Shown one piece after another: positions 30,720 through 40,316 of a stretch of 64,000 nucleotides of DNA. Location of the stretch: NCBI RefSeq assembly GCF_002915575.1, contig NZ_PQGD01000001.1, positions 1-64,000 on the forward strand. Reading direction: 5' to 3'. This stretch comes from Superficieibacter electus. GTDB lineage: Bacteria; Pseudomonadota; Gammaproteobacteria; Enterobacterales; Enterobacteriaceae. Numbering within the stretch: position 1 is the first letter of the stretch; every line of letters begins with the position of its first letter. The translations under genes were made by a program, and so were the position numbers. A model generated the notes under the pieces. That model saw nothing but the letters and a program-made list of their open reading frames with translations. It was not told the origin of the DNA and did no database searches.

Positions 30720-31967
30720 ATGAAGAAACGCATACTGTCGACATCTATTTCGGCACTACTGTTGAGCTTTTCGGTGATGCCCGCGTTTGCAGATGAAGAC
30801 GTCACCGCATGGCGACTGTTTGTGGCCGATCATGATAAACCTGTGGTCAATGTGATTGATGCACTGGATGGGGACAGGCTCGCAACATTTAACGTCAAAG
30901 GGCCTGCCAATTTATATCGCAGCGAAAGTGGCGCGACAGTGTTCGCCATTCAGGGAAGTGCCAACGTAGTATCAACCATTTCTTCCGGTATTGCCTTCCA
31001 CGATCACGGAGATCATGCCGATATTGATATTGACGATGCCAAATTATTACCGCTCGAACTTACGGGTAAAAAGCCGGGTCACTTTGTTGAACGCCAGGGC
31101 AAAATTGCCCAGTGGTTCGACGGGGAAGACAACGCGCAGATCCTTGGAGAAAGCGCTGTCCTTAAAGGCCAAAAGGACATAACGAAAGTCAATGTTGTGG
31201 CACCGCATCACGGTGTGGCGGTTCCTTACGACAACTATGCGGTCGTTTCCATTCCCAACCCTGACGATGCCTCAAAACGTCCTGTTGGCGCTCGGGTGGT
31301 TGACCTGCAAGGTAAAAAAGTGGGTGAAGATGCCTTATGTCCTGGTCTGCACGGTTCCGCAGGGTCGGGTGACACTTTTGCCCTGTCATGCGAGACCGGT
31401 CTGTTGCTGATTACGCAGAAAAATGCGGCCCCCGTGATCAGGCACCTGCCCTATGCAAAAACATTGCCGGAAGGAAGCACCTCGACCCTGATTGGCGGTA
31501 AGGGAATGCAATATTTCATCGGTAATTATGGGCCAGACCGAATTATTCTGGTGGACCCGGCCGAAGCAAATAGCTTCCGCCTGGTTCAATTGCCGACCCG
31601 CCGTGTCCATTTTGTGGTTGATCCGATACGCGCCAGGTTCGCCTATGTATTTACAGAAGATGGCAAACTAAACCAGATAGATATCCTCAAAGGGGAAATT
31701 ACCCGGTCTGTGCGCGTGACAGACCCATACTCCATGGATGGCCACTGGAACGATCCTCGTCCGAGAATTGCCGTTGCTGACAATAAAATTTTTGTGACCG
31801 ATCCGCTGAAAAGCAACATCATCGTGCTGGATGCCGTGTCCTTTAAAAAGATCAGCGACATTAGCGTCGAAGGGCAACCATTTAATATTGTTGCGGTGGG
31901 TGGTTCAGGAAAAGTTCATGGAGAGCATAACGGTCAGGAAGGACACGATCACGCTGCTCATCAGTAA
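30720..31967 (+). CDS. aztD: Periplasmic zinc chaperone AztD
   Basis: AztD binds zinc in the periplasm and transfers it to AztC; structures are known from Paracoccus denitrificans and Citrobacter koseri. From ATG 30720 (GGAG six bases upstream) the protein has 415 residues, a signal peptide MKKRILSTSISALLLSFSVM..AFA, a His-rich HDHGDH motif at 94-99, and a His-rich tail (VHGEHN.., HDHAAHQ) at about 399-415, with beta-propeller-like repeats between. 36 bases after aztC, so part of the same transcript. A hairpin (CAGTAGAT / GTCTACTG) follows the stop and may act as an attenuator. Confidence 0.9.
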   Translation: MKKRILSTSISALLLSFSVMPAFADEDVTAWRLFVADHDKPVVNVIDALDGDRLATFNVKGPANLYRSESGATVFAIQGSANVVSTISSGIAFHDHGDHADIDIDDAKLLPLELTGKKPGHFVERQGKIAQWFDGEDNAQILGESAVLKGQKDITKVNVVAPHHGVAVPYDNYAVVSIPNPDDASKRPVGARVVDLQGKKVGEDALCPGLHGSAGSGDTFALSCETGLLLITQKNAAPVIRHLPYAKTLPEGSTSTLIGGKGMQYFIGNYGPDRIILVDPAEANSFRLVQLPTRRVHFVVDPIRARFAYVFTEDGKLNQIDILKGEITRSVRVTDPYSMDGHWNDPRPRIAVADNKIFVTDPLKSNIIVLDAVSFKKISDISVEGQPFNIVAVGGSGKVHGEHNGQEGHDHAAHQ

Positions 31968-32054
31968 TTCAGTTTATTCAGTAGATCTGCCTGGTGCGGG
32001 TCTACTGACTTAATTTGATACCTCTGTTTTAAATATATTTTTGGGATGATATCA

Positions 32055-32771
32055 ATGAATATCAAAGTATCTTTATTTGTACTCACCTCTTTGTGCAGTA
32101 CGCAGGCTTTTGCGTTTAGCATCGACTATCGCCATGAAGTTCAGGATCGCGCTGAAAATAGCCATAAAGACAGGCTGCTGATCTCCCATCGTTTTAATAA
32201 CGGCTTTGGCTTATCATCCGAAGTGAAGTGGAAAACCGGCGACAAAGAAGCAAGTAATAATAAGCTTTATCATGAAAATACCAGCGATGGTTTTGAAGTC
32301 ACTCCCAGCTACCTGTATGGTTTTAACAAAATATTTTCACTTGAGGGTGGACTTAACCTGGTGTCTGATAGTGGTTATACTAATTACCGCCCCTACATAA
32401 AAAGTATCGTCAATATCACCGATAATGTTAACTGGTCATTACGCTATCGTCCTTTTTATAAACGATACAGTTCGAATATCCATACCGAAAAAGAAACCTC
32501 TGAGGATGGCGTAACCATTACCTCAGTGGTGGGATACCGTTTTCTGGAAAACTGGGGGCTGGACTACGAACTGGAATACCATAAAACAAATACTGCCTAT
32601 TATGCACCGGTTGCCGACGGAAAGAGCTACCAGTGGACACATGATTTGAAACTGGCCTGGTCAGTGGATAAAAACTGGAAACCCTACTTTGCACTGGGCA
32701 ATGTGGCAGGGAATAAATATACCGATGAGCGCCAGACCCGCTACCGCGTCGGTGTAACCTATAACTTTTAA
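32055..32771 (+). CDS. KdgM/NanC-family outer membrane channel
   Basis: A 238-residue protein with a signal peptide (MNIKVSLFVLTSLCSTQAFA) and an entire mature part of alternating beta strands ending in YRVGVTYNF, the C-terminal Phe signature of outer membrane barrels. FSIDYRHEVQD at the mature start, SSEVKWKTGD and the LGYRFLENW..DYELEYH pattern fit the KdgM family of 12-strand channels that normally take acidic sugars. It is downstream of aztD on the same strand after a hairpin. Its place in a zinc operon suggests a channel for a zinc-bound or zinc-free small ligand, which is inference. Confidence 0.8.
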   Translation: MNIKVSLFVLTSLCSTQAFAFSIDYRHEVQDRAENSHKDRLLISHRFNNGFGLSSEVKWKTGDKEASNNKLYHENTSDGFEVTPSYLYGFNKIFSLEGGLNLVSDSGYTNYRPYIKSIVNITDNVNWSLRYRPFYKRYSSNIHTEKETSEDGVTITSVVGYRFLENWGLDYELEYHKTNTAYYAPVADGKSYQWTHDLKLAWSVDKNWKPYFALGNVAGNKYTDERQTRYRVGVTYNF

Positions 32772-32863
32772 TAAGTTGATGCTGATGCATTTTATTCTCT
32801 GATAACGTGCATCAGCATTTTCAGGACAGGTTTGCCGCAGCAATAATGAGGATGACGTAGCCC

Positions 32864-33124
32864 TTAAACCTTCTGACTGCGCAACATTGAACAGAAGGGG
32901 CAACCGCATCCGGCCACCGGTACGGCGGCACAGGTGCCCGTGGCCAGGTTAATGGCCTGGTTTTGTGCACCATAATGATGGTAAAAATTGCCGATGACGT
33001 TTTCTTCAACGGCGCGTAAGGGTTGCTTTGCACGATCTGCGTCAAAGGCGTCTTTTGCCTGAAAGGCCAGAGCCTGAGTAGAGGCCATGGTCAGAGACAA
33101 CGCAATTATCTTACTGATTTTCAT
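32864..33124 (-). CDS. Small secreted Cys-rich protein, family unknown
   Basis: Eighty-six residues starting with a signal peptide (MKISKIIALSLTMASTQALA, cleavage before FQA). The mature chain has a His pair (FYHHYG, 49-50) and ends in a Cys cluster, C65, C73, C75 and C78, in TGTCAAVPVAGCGCPFCSML. That arrangement could bind a metal or form disulfides. A strong GAGG site precedes the ATG, and a perfect GTTAT-N3-ATAAC palindrome lies 71 bases upstream. I do not recognise the family. Confidence 0.75.
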   Translation of the reverse strand: MKISKIIALSLTMASTQALAFQAKDAFDADRAKQPLRAVEENVIGNFYHHYGAQNQAINLATGTCAAVPVAGCGCPFCSMLRSQKV

Positions 33125-33194
33125 ATCAACCTCTGTTTTTCAGGCAAAAACATTTGCAGTTACTTTTCATATAGCCATCATCATACGCCATGAA

Positions 33195-33207
33195 GTTATG
33201 AAATAAC
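33195..33207. promoter_or_regulatory. Zur-box-like palindrome before the Cys-rich gene
   Basis: GTTATGAAATAAC has both half sites of the GTTAT-N3-ATAAC pattern seen three more times in the island. It is 71 bases upstream of the leftward Cys-rich gene, a normal distance for a promoter-blocking operator. Confidence 0.6.
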
Positions 33208-33342
33208 ATCACATTTCCATCCAAGCAAAATAGGATATGAAGGTAAAAGACCGACCTGACTTCCCCTTACCCGTCACACCAGGACCTGTCCATAGCGGGC
33301 AGGCCTGGGGTCACAACTCATCAACTAAATCACCACGCAACA

Positions 33343-34527
33343 CTATTGAGCGGCAGGAAAGTGTAATGTTGAAAATCCAGGAAAATCCTCAGCCCTTTTG
33401 CCAAGTAATCGTTGAGGAGAAAAATCACTCATAAGTGAGGAACGATTATCCTGAATAATCTCATCCGCACATAGCCTGCCCAGCAAGGGTGCCAGCGTCA
33501 TTCCACTGTGCGTGACCATCAGGTAAACGCGCCGTCGGTCTGAGAGATAACCGATTCCCGGAAGGCCATCCGCCGGACGACAACGCTGCCCCACCGCGAT
33601 ATGTTCCAGCTGTGCTGGCTCCATATTATTGAACAGTTTTCGCAGCCGTCTGAGCATTTCATGACCGATATAGCTATCAACCTGTGCCGGGCTTGCCGGA
33701 TTAGCAAAACTGTCCAGGTCTGGAGACTGAAGCAACAGACGCCCTCCACCTTCTGGCCGGACATTTAATCCCGGGGTAATCAGATTCGCCTGTAACTGGG
33801 TTAATACCGGACGCGTATAAGCTAAAAAACCACAGGCGATTTTATTGGGCTGATTCGGATCGATCATCGCCAGTTGCTGACCCACAAGCGCGGTCAATTC
33901 AGCAGACCATCTCCCCGCCGCAATGACCACACAGTCCCCCTGCCAGCGTTCACCGTCCGCAAGAACGATCCCTGCCCCGTTTTCGGTTTCGGTTAAATCA
34001 ATTACTTCGCTTTGGGTTCTGAGTAAGGCATTGTAAACGTGAAGTTCAGAAATCAGCCATGCCATAAAAGCGGAAGGAATCAGTAAGCATTCACCAGGGA
34101 AATGCCAGATATCGCTGGCATGAGGGTCGACACGGATTTCAGGGACGCTGCGCTTAAGCGCATCCCTGGAAAGATGCTTAACCGGATAGTTTAGTGCCGC
34201 AAGGCGACTGACGCGCTCCTGCAACCGCTTCTGATCTGATGGCGCAACAGCCCATTCGTACGTCCCTGTCCTTTTAAGCCACTGACCTTCTGTCGTCCGC
34301 TCCTGCTGTAATCGGATATGCTCTGCTATAGCCAGCGCATTGAGGTGATGATAGCTTTCCGGCGCTTTGCCATTTGAATTAATCCACGCAAACGTCGTGC
34401 TGCTTGTCCCCGCCCCCACATGGCTGCGCTCAAAAACCGTCACGTCTGCTCCCTGTTGCGCCAGGGAGCGGGCCACAGAGAGCCCCAGCACACCGGCACC
34501 GATAACTGCTATTTTTTTGACCGACAT
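33343..34527 (-). CDS. FAD-dependent oxidoreductase, DadA/glycine oxidase-like
   Basis: DAO-family flavoprotein of 394 residues. The FAD-binding Rossmann motif is IAVIGAGVLGLSVARSLAQQ at the N-terminus with the following acidic residue in VTVFERS; the ATG-box-like CVVIAAGRWS and a C-terminal GLPGIGYLSDRR..LMVTHSGMTLAP complete the fold. It would oxidise an amino acid or amine to an imino acid and feed electrons to a quinone or oxygen. I used ATG 34527 with GGAG upstream. Its link to zinc is unclear; an amine-oxidising step in metallophore turnover is possible but unsupported. Confidence 0.8.
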   Translation of the reverse strand: MSVKKIAVIGAGVLGLSVARSLAQQGADVTVFERSHVGAGTSSTTFAWINSNGKAPESYHHLNALAIAEHIRLQQERTTEGQWLKRTGTYEWAVAPSDQKRLQERVSRLAALNYPVKHLSRDALKRSVPEIRVDPHASDIWHFPGECLLIPSAFMAWLISELHVYNALLRTQSEVIDLTETENGAGIVLADGERWQGDCVVIAAGRWSAELTALVGQQLAMIDPNQPNKIACGFLAYTRPVLTQLQANLITPGLNVRPEGGGRLLLQSPDLDSFANPASPAQVDSYIGHEMLRRLRKLFNNMEPAQLEHIAVGQRCRPADGLPGIGYLSDRRRVYLMVTHSGMTLAPLLGRLCADEIIQDNRSSLMSDFSPQRLLGKRAEDFPGFSTLHFPAAQ

Positions 34528-34793
34528 TCCCGGCTCCTTTATATCAGTTGCCCGACACCATACTGTCTTGTGATTCTCCACCCAATACATTTAATACGAC
34601 GTGCTTCAAGGGTGCGGAAACAAACGTGCTGGTTTTAACCATAATAACGTCCTCATCGTTGTTTTGCTGATAGCCATGATTCAGTGTCATTCACCATCAG
34701 CATGAGCAATAAAGTATAGAATTTTCCCGGCTCATCACGTGTGTACTGTGTTGTTATCATGCCGGGCAGTGAAGAGTTTTACTGATTACAAAA

Positions 34794-35571
<778 letters not shown>

Positions 35572-35609
35572 CCGCACTTGATACCCGGCACGGGCCGGGT
35601 ATCTTTCAT

Positions 35610-36833
35610 TTAATTGTCAAACCAGGGTTCAATGGGGTCAGGATAGAGACACCAGTTTTGTGGCCCCTCAGTCATCTCTTCATCCGTTAACAGTGCTGCA
35701 TTCAACCTGGAACGCAGCGCAGGTTCGTCCATGTTCATCCCGATAAAGACCAGCTCCTGTCTGGCATCACCAATACCTTCGACCCAGTTGGACATGATAA
35801 ATTTCAGAGATTCATCATCCTCTGGCCAGCGCTCTTTTGGAACACTCGCCCACCACATCCCTCCCAGCCCCTGCCTTGCCACACCCCCCGCCTGAGACCA
35901 TGACCCGGCGAAAGCGGAACGGCTTGCCAGCCAGAAGTAACCTTTGGATCTGACAACGCCCTTCAGGTCATTTTCCATCACCTGCCAGAATCGGGTTGGA
36001 TGGAAGGGGCGACGGGCACGAAATACAAAACTGGTGATCCCATACTCCTCAGTTTCCGGGGTATGCTCGCCACGCAGTTCTTTAAGCCATCCTGGTGCCT
36101 CGGCCGCTTTATCAAAATCGAACAGTCGGGTATTCAATACCTCATCCAGAGGAACCTGACCGAACTGTGAAACAACAATTTTTGCGCGCGGATTAAGTGA
36201 GCGCAAAATTGCCATCAGCTGTGCTTTTTGCGCTTCACTGATCAGGTCAGCCTTATTAAGTATCAGCACATCACAAAATTCGATTTGATCGATTAACAGA
36301 TCAACCACATTACGCTCATCGCCCTCCCCCAGAGATTCTCCCCGTGACTGAATACTGTCCTCCGAGCCATAATCATTCAGAAAATTGAAGGCATCAACAA
36401 CGGTGACCATCGTATCAAGGCGAGCGACGGTTGAAAGGCTTTCGCCATCGTCACCCGCAAAAGTAAACGTTTCAGCGACAGGCAGCGGCTCAGAAATACC
36501 GGTAGACTCAATAACAAGTTGATCAAAACGGCCTTCTTTCGCCAGACGGTTAACTTCAAGCAGGAGATCTTCACGAAGCGTGCAACAAATACACCCATTA
36601 CTCATTTCGACCAGTTTTTCATCGGTACGGGAAAGTTCAGCGCCCCCTTCTCTGACCAGAGCGGCGTCAATATTCACTTCCGACATATCATTGACGATCA
36701 CGGCGACACGTCTGCCTTCCCGATTATTAAGGATGTGATTAAGTAAGGTTGTTTTCCCTGCGCCCAGAAAACCTGATAATACAGTGACGGGCAGGCGATT
36801 ATCCTTTGTTAGGGTTTCAATTATTTCTGACAT
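35610..36833 (-). CDS. COG0523 zinc metallochaperone GTPase (ZigA/ZngA-like)
   Basis: G3E-family GTPase of 407 residues. The P-loop GFLGAGKTT is at 21-29, the metal-binding CxCC motif GCICC at 80-84 (C81, C83, C84), the guanine motif NKAD near 200, and a CobW C-terminal domain follows. Such Zur-controlled proteins deliver zinc to essential enzymes in zinc starvation (ZNG1/ZigA type). From ATG 36833 with GGAG upstream; a further in-frame ATG at 36896 lies in hisI2. It is 22 bases after hisI2 in the same direction. Confidence 0.9.
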   Translation of the reverse strand: MSEIIETLTKDNRLPVTVLSGFLGAGKTTLLNHILNNREGRRVAVIVNDMSEVNIDAALVREGGAELSRTDEKLVEMSNGCICCTLREDLLLEVNRLAKEGRFDQLVIESTGISEPLPVAETFTFAGDDGESLSTVARLDTMVTVVDAFNFLNDYGSEDSIQSRGESLGEGDERNVVDLLIDQIEFCDVLILNKADLISEAQKAQLMAILRSLNPRAKIVVSQFGQVPLDEVLNTRLFDFDKAAEAPGWLKELRGEHTPETEEYGITSFVFRARRPFHPTRFWQVMENDLKGVVRSKGYFWLASRSAFAGSWSQAGGVARQGLGGMWWASVPKERWPEDDESLKFIMSNWVEGIGDARQELVFIGMNMDEPALRSRLNAALLTDEEMTEGPQNWCLYPDPIEPWFDN

Positions 36834-36855
36834 CTTTTCACATCTCCTCGAAATA

Positions 36856-37275
36856 TTACGTCTCTGAAGTGGGCTTACCTGGATTAGTGAGCACAACTAT
36901 CTCTTTTCCACGAATAGCGTTGTAGAAACAGCTACGCCGTCCCGTGTGGCAGGCTCCGCCAGTCTGATCAACCAACAGCAGTAATGCGTCACCATCACAG
37001 TCAAGTCGGATGTCATGTATTTTTTGCCTGCATCCTGATGTCGCACCTTTACGCCATAATGTTTGTCGTGACCTGGACCAGTAACACGCAAACCCCGTGG
37101 CGATCGTTTCTTCCAGCGCCTGTCGGCTCATCCAGGCCAGCATCAGTACCTCGCCGGTGTTATATTGCTGAGCGACCGCTGCAATAAGCCTTGTATTGCC
37201 CCAGGGAATAACCGGCATTATTTGATCTAAAGGGAAAAACTGCCCCGCATTCGCCTTTTCAAGTCTGTCAAACAT
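36856..37275 (-). CDS. HisI-like phosphoribosyl-AMP cyclohydrolase, zinc-starvation paralogue
   Basis: Monofunctional HisI domain of 139 residues; the enzyme opens the purine ring of PR-AMP in histidine synthesis. [18 protein letters not shown], the Mg ligands D92/D94/D96 (LDCDGD) and Cys ligands C93, C109 and C116 ([11 protein letters not shown]) are present. The core enterobacterial enzyme is the fused HisIE, so this stand-alone form is a paralogue of the type found in Zur regulons. It keeps the usual zinc ligands. A Zur-type operator stands 18-43 bases upstream. Confidence 0.88.
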   Translation of the reverse strand: MFDRLEKANAGQFFPLDQIMPVIPWGNTRLIAAVAQQYNTGEVLMLAWMSRQALEETIATGFACYWSRSRQTLWRKGATSGCRQKIHDIRLDCDGDALLLLVDQTGGACHTGRRSCFYNAIRGKEIVVLTNPGKPTSET

Positions 37276-37292
37276 TCGCGCCTCACACCCCT

Positions 37293-37318
37293 TTATGTTA
37301 TGTTATAACGTAACATAA
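37293..37318. promoter_or_regulatory. Extended Zur-box-like operator between hisI2 and fur-like gene
   Basis: The 13-mer GTTATGTTATAAC (37297-37309) is nested in a longer inverted repeat TTATGTTA-N10-TAACATAA (37293-37318). It lies just before the leftward hisI2-COG0523 operon and 112 bases before the rightward Fur-family gene, so one site can control both. The extra symmetric arms may hold a second Zur dimer. Confidence 0.75.
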
Positions 37319-37429
37319 ACACATTAGCCTTGCTATGCCTGTTCAGTAATGATTTAACACTGCCAGAGGTTTTGGTTACGAACAGATGGGGTGAGGATTC
37401 GGCCTGCATGGCGAGGGAAAACAAGTAAG

Positions 37430-37951
37430 ATGACTGAAAAAACAACGACACCAGCCTGGCTGCATGCAAAAACCGGGGTTATTATTTCTGCATCAGAGCG
37501 TAGTATGCTGGATCAACTCAAGCCGGTACAAAGCGGTCAGCGCTTTCGTTTTACACCTCTGCGTCAGCTTGTTTATCTTTTTGTTTACCGCGCAAAGGAT
37601 CAAGGTATTGGTGCCTACCAGATACTCGATATGATGAAGCGTCACAACCCGCAGGCACAGCCAGCAACCATCTATCGCTCCCTCAATTTTTTGCTAGAAA
37701 CCCGACTCATTATTAAAATTGAAAGTAAAAGTAAATTTATCGTTAAAAAAGAAAGTATCAATGAAAAAACGAGTATCTATATGGTCTGTTCTGATTGCGG
37801 TTCTGTGAAAGAAATTTCTGACAGTACTTTTAAAGACATTTTAAAAAAAATCACAGATAAATCAGGATATATGATAAAGAATGATCACATTGAAATGAGT
37901 GTTATCTGCCCCCACTGCCAGTCCAGTTTAAAAACCTCACACGAGTGTTAG
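37430..37951 (+). CDS. Fur-family regulator, Zur paralogue lacking the sensing zinc site
   Basis: 173 residues from ATG 37430. The winged-helix domain carries RFTPLRQLVY, GAYQILDMMKRHNPQAQPAT and IYRSLNFLLE, closest to Zur (GAYDLLD, PPTVYRALDFLLE in E. coli). The structural zinc site is complete: C120 and C123 (CSDC) with C160 and C163 (CPHC). By eye alignment the sensing-site ligands of E. coli Zur are lost: H77 is I95, C88 is K106, H96 falls in NEK; only E111 (E128) remains. The His-rich tail is absent. It may bind DNA without responding to zinc, or compete with core Zur. Confidence 0.85.
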   Translation: MTEKTTTPAWLHAKTGVIISASERSMLDQLKPVQSGQRFRFTPLRQLVYLFVYRAKDQGIGAYQILDMMKRHNPQAQPATIYRSLNFLLETRLIIKIESKSKFIVKKESINEKTSIYMVCSDCGSVKEISDSTFKDILKKITDKSGYMIKNDHIEMSVICPHCQSSLKTSHEC

Positions 37952-38001
37952 AGCAGTGCATGAAAACAATGATAGTGGATGACATCACGTACGTGGCAAA
38001 A

Positions 38002-38130
38002 CCGGGTGTGCTAACAGCACTGCAGTACTCTATTGCAGCGTTCACACATTACCATTTAAACCACTCGCACGGTGCCCTGGAATATCATTCTCCGGGAAAA
38101 TACCGGCAACTGCGCGCATCGTTAATTTAA
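38002..38130 (+). pseudogene. C-terminal remnant of an IS3-family transposase
   Basis: The reading ALQYSIAAFTHYHLNHSHGA then LEYHSPGKYRQL and a stop matches the end of IS3-family OrfB (pattern Y..HHPHSALGYRSPREYR). The rest of the element is gone. It adjoins the 3' end of the Fur-family gene, so an insertion sequence was probably involved in building or trimming the island. The following 200 bases to 38333 hold no gene. Confidence 0.6.
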
Positions 38131-38333
38131 TCTACAAAAGCTGCACGGAGATAGTGCGCCAGGATCACTTGTGGTTGCCTCCCATACGGCAGGCATCGCT
38201 GAATGTCGGCCGTATATGATGAAAGCGCCTTGACCGTTAATGGCGTAATTTGCAGTTACTCTGCCTGACATTCATCAGGCAAAGACCCTGGTCTAGCGAC
38301 TGTTTGCCCCGATACATGATATTTATAAAACCT

Positions 38334-39338
38334 TCATGAACCTGATTTGGTGAGCAAGGTAATAATAAACAACCCACCAATCCCTGCGGTAATGATGCCA
38401 ATAGGCAGCTCCTGGGGAGCCAGTATTGTACGGCTCACAATATCACCACCGCATAACAGAACAGCGCCCCAGATGCCACACAGAGGTAGTAACCGCAGAT
38501 GCTTAACACCCGAAAAATGCCGACATACATGTGGCACCATCAACCCGACAAAACCAATTACGCCAGTTAATGCCACCAGAAAAGACGTTGCCAGCGCACA
38601 GCAAAGGAAGATTTCCATACGCAGGCGACTGACGTTGATCCCCAGAGACACGGCAGTCTGTTCACCGGCCAGGACACCATCCAGCGAACGCCAGCGCAGG
38701 AGCACAAAGACACTCAGCAGTACCAGACTGAATAAGGCAAAAGGCAGATTTCCCCAGTTGGCAAGTCCCAGACCGCCAAGTGACCAGAATAGCACTGAGC
38801 TGGCCGCGCGTTGATCGCCTGAAAAAATCAGATAACTTGTTAACGCACCAAATAAAAAAGAGATCGCGAGTCCGCAAAGGACCAGATGCTCAGCACCACG
38901 CTGCTTCTTAAAATGGAACAACAATATCACTGCTATCGCGGAGCAGATCCCGCCGACAAATGCCGATACAGGAAGCGTTAATGGACCCAATCTGTCACCA
39001 AAACGCGTAATTACCAGTACCGCCCCGGCAGACGCACCGGATGACAAACCGAAGAGAAAAGGATCGGCTAAATCATTACGCGTGGTGGTTTGCAGGAGCG
39101 CACCAACCATCGCCAGACCTGCGCCCGTCAGGACGGCAAGAAGCGTCCTCGGGACACGTAAATCAGTCACAATCTTGCCGATCATCTCTGACACAGGAAC
39201 ATCCACCAGCTTTAATGCGCCCAGCACCTGCATTAGTGATAATGAAACTGTTCCAGTGGCAATGCTGAACAGCATCAGCCCGATCAGCACCACCACAGCA
39301 ACCCACATCGCCCAGTGGTAACGGCACCATTTTGACAT
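38334..39338 (-). CDS. FecCD/BtuC-type ABC transporter permease
   Basis: Permease of 334 residues with about ten membrane spans, of the class that imports siderophores, heme and cobalamin. Family motifs DLRVPRTLLAVLTGAGLAM, NDLADPFLFGLSSGASAGAV and GVIGFVGLMVPHVCRHFSG (each read separately) are intact. Last gene of a three-gene leftward operon; its ATG overlaps the stop of the binding-protein gene by one base. The operator at 41378 suggests a zinc complex as substrate. Confidence 0.88.
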   Translation of the reverse strand: MSKWCRYHWAMWVAVVVLIGLMLFSIATGTVSLSLMQVLGALKLVDVPVSEMIGKIVTDLRVPRTLLAVLTGAGLAMVGALLQTTTRNDLADPFLFGLSSGASAGAVLVITRFGDRLGPLTLPVSAFVGGICSAIAVILLFHFKKQRGAEHLVLCGLAISFLFGALTSYLIFSGDQRAASSVLFWSLGGLGLANWGNLPFALFSLVLLSVFVLLRWRSLDGVLAGEQTAVSLGINVSRLRMEIFLCCALATSFLVALTGVIGFVGLMVPHVCRHFSGVKHLRLLPLCGIWGAVLLCGGDIVSRTILAPQELPIGIITAGIGGLFIITLLTKSGS

Positions 39339-40294
39339 TATTGGTCTGCCTGCGGATACATCGCCTGAGCCAGTTTCTCAATGGCATGAATATTGGCCGG
39401 GCCAGGCGTCAGTTCCGTGTACTGCAGCTTCAGATAACGCTGATGTTTAACAGCTGGCGTCAGTTTCATCAATGGATGATTTTCCAGAAAATGACGCAGC
39501 GCATCTGCCCCGCTTCCTGTCTGATAGTCCAGCAGAATGATAAAATCCGGTTCAGTAGCAGCCACACTTTCCCATGAAGTGGTTCCCCAACTGGTATCCA
39601 GACTCTCCATTGCATTCTTACCGCCAGCCGCTTCTATAATGGCAGTAGGCATTGCATATTTACCGCTGGTAAACGGTTTGTCCTCGCCTGAATCATAGAC
39701 AAAGACTTTCAGCGGATGGCTTCCTTTAGTGGGTTGGGGGAGCTCGCTCAGGGTTTTCTTCCAGCCACTTACCAGTGCCTGAGCGTCACTTCGTTTGCCA
39801 AAGATTTTTCCCAGGGTCAGTTCGTCGTTATAAAGCAGGTCCATCGTGGCTTTTTGTTTGTGTGCAGCGGTATGCACGCAACTTTCACTCAGGACAAAAG
39901 TTTTGATACCATATTTGCTAAGTGAGGACGGTGTCACCTCGCCACCCACTTTCATACCGTAATTCCAGCCAGCAAAGAAGAAATCAGGCTCAGCCTCCAG
40001 TAATGTTTCCAGTGAGGGATACTTCGGTGCCAGTTCAGGGATCGTCCCCATCGCCTGTTTAAATTCCGGCGTCATTTTGTACCAGCCGCTGATTCCGGTC
40101 AGCCCAACGATATGATCCTGCAAATTCAGCGCGAACGCCATTTCTGACATATTAAGATCGTTAATAATGGCTCTTTTCGGTGGTTCAGTGAATGTCACTG
40201 GAGTTCCACAACTTTCAATGGTGACAGGAAAATCAGCCGCGCTGGCGGCAGAAACGGATATCAACAACATTAAACTTACTACGATTTTTTTCAT
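39338..40294 (-). CDS. Siderophore/metallophore-type periplasmic binding protein
   Basis: Cluster A-II binding protein (FepB/BtuF/FecB-like), 318 residues, with a signal peptide MKKIVVSLMLLISVSAASAA. RAIINDLNMSEMAFALNLQDH and the EAEPDFFFAGWNYG segment are typical of the N-lobe, ATEPDFIILLDYQ of the C-lobe. No lipobox. It would deliver the ligand to the permease at 38334. There is an isolated Cys pair (C29, C137) that might form a disulfide. The ligand cannot be read from sequence. Confidence 0.87.
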   Translation of the reverse strand: MKKIVVSLMLLISVSAASAADFPVTIESCGTPVTFTEPPKRAIINDLNMSEMAFALNLQDHIVGLTGISGWYKMTPEFKQAMGTIPELAPKYPSLETLLEAEPDFFFAGWNYGMKVGGEVTPSSLSKYGIKTFVLSESCVHTAAHKQKATMDLLYNDELTLGKIFGKRSDAQALVSGWKKTLSELPQPTKGSHPLKVFVYDSGEDKPFTSGKYAMPTAIIEAAGGKNAMESLDTSWGTTSWESVAATEPDFIILLDYQTGSGADALRHFLENHPLMKLTPAVKHQRYLKLQYTELTPGPANIHAIEKLAQAMYPQADQ

Positions 40295-40316
40295 TATGGT
40301 TTCTCAGCCATTTAAT

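Noticed and set aside
33237-33434. A 65-codon rightward frame between the Cys-rich gene and the oxidoreductase
   Set aside because: It overlaps the end of the oxidoreductase gene, lacks a good ribosome site and has no recognisable features.
36856-37275. HisI paralogue as a zinc-free enzyme
   Set aside because: The Cys ligands C93, C109 and C116 are present, so a zinc-independent mechanism cannot be claimed from the sequence.
38131-38333. Further transposase or gene remnants after the IS3 fragment
   Set aside because: No reading frame with recognisable similarity on either strand.
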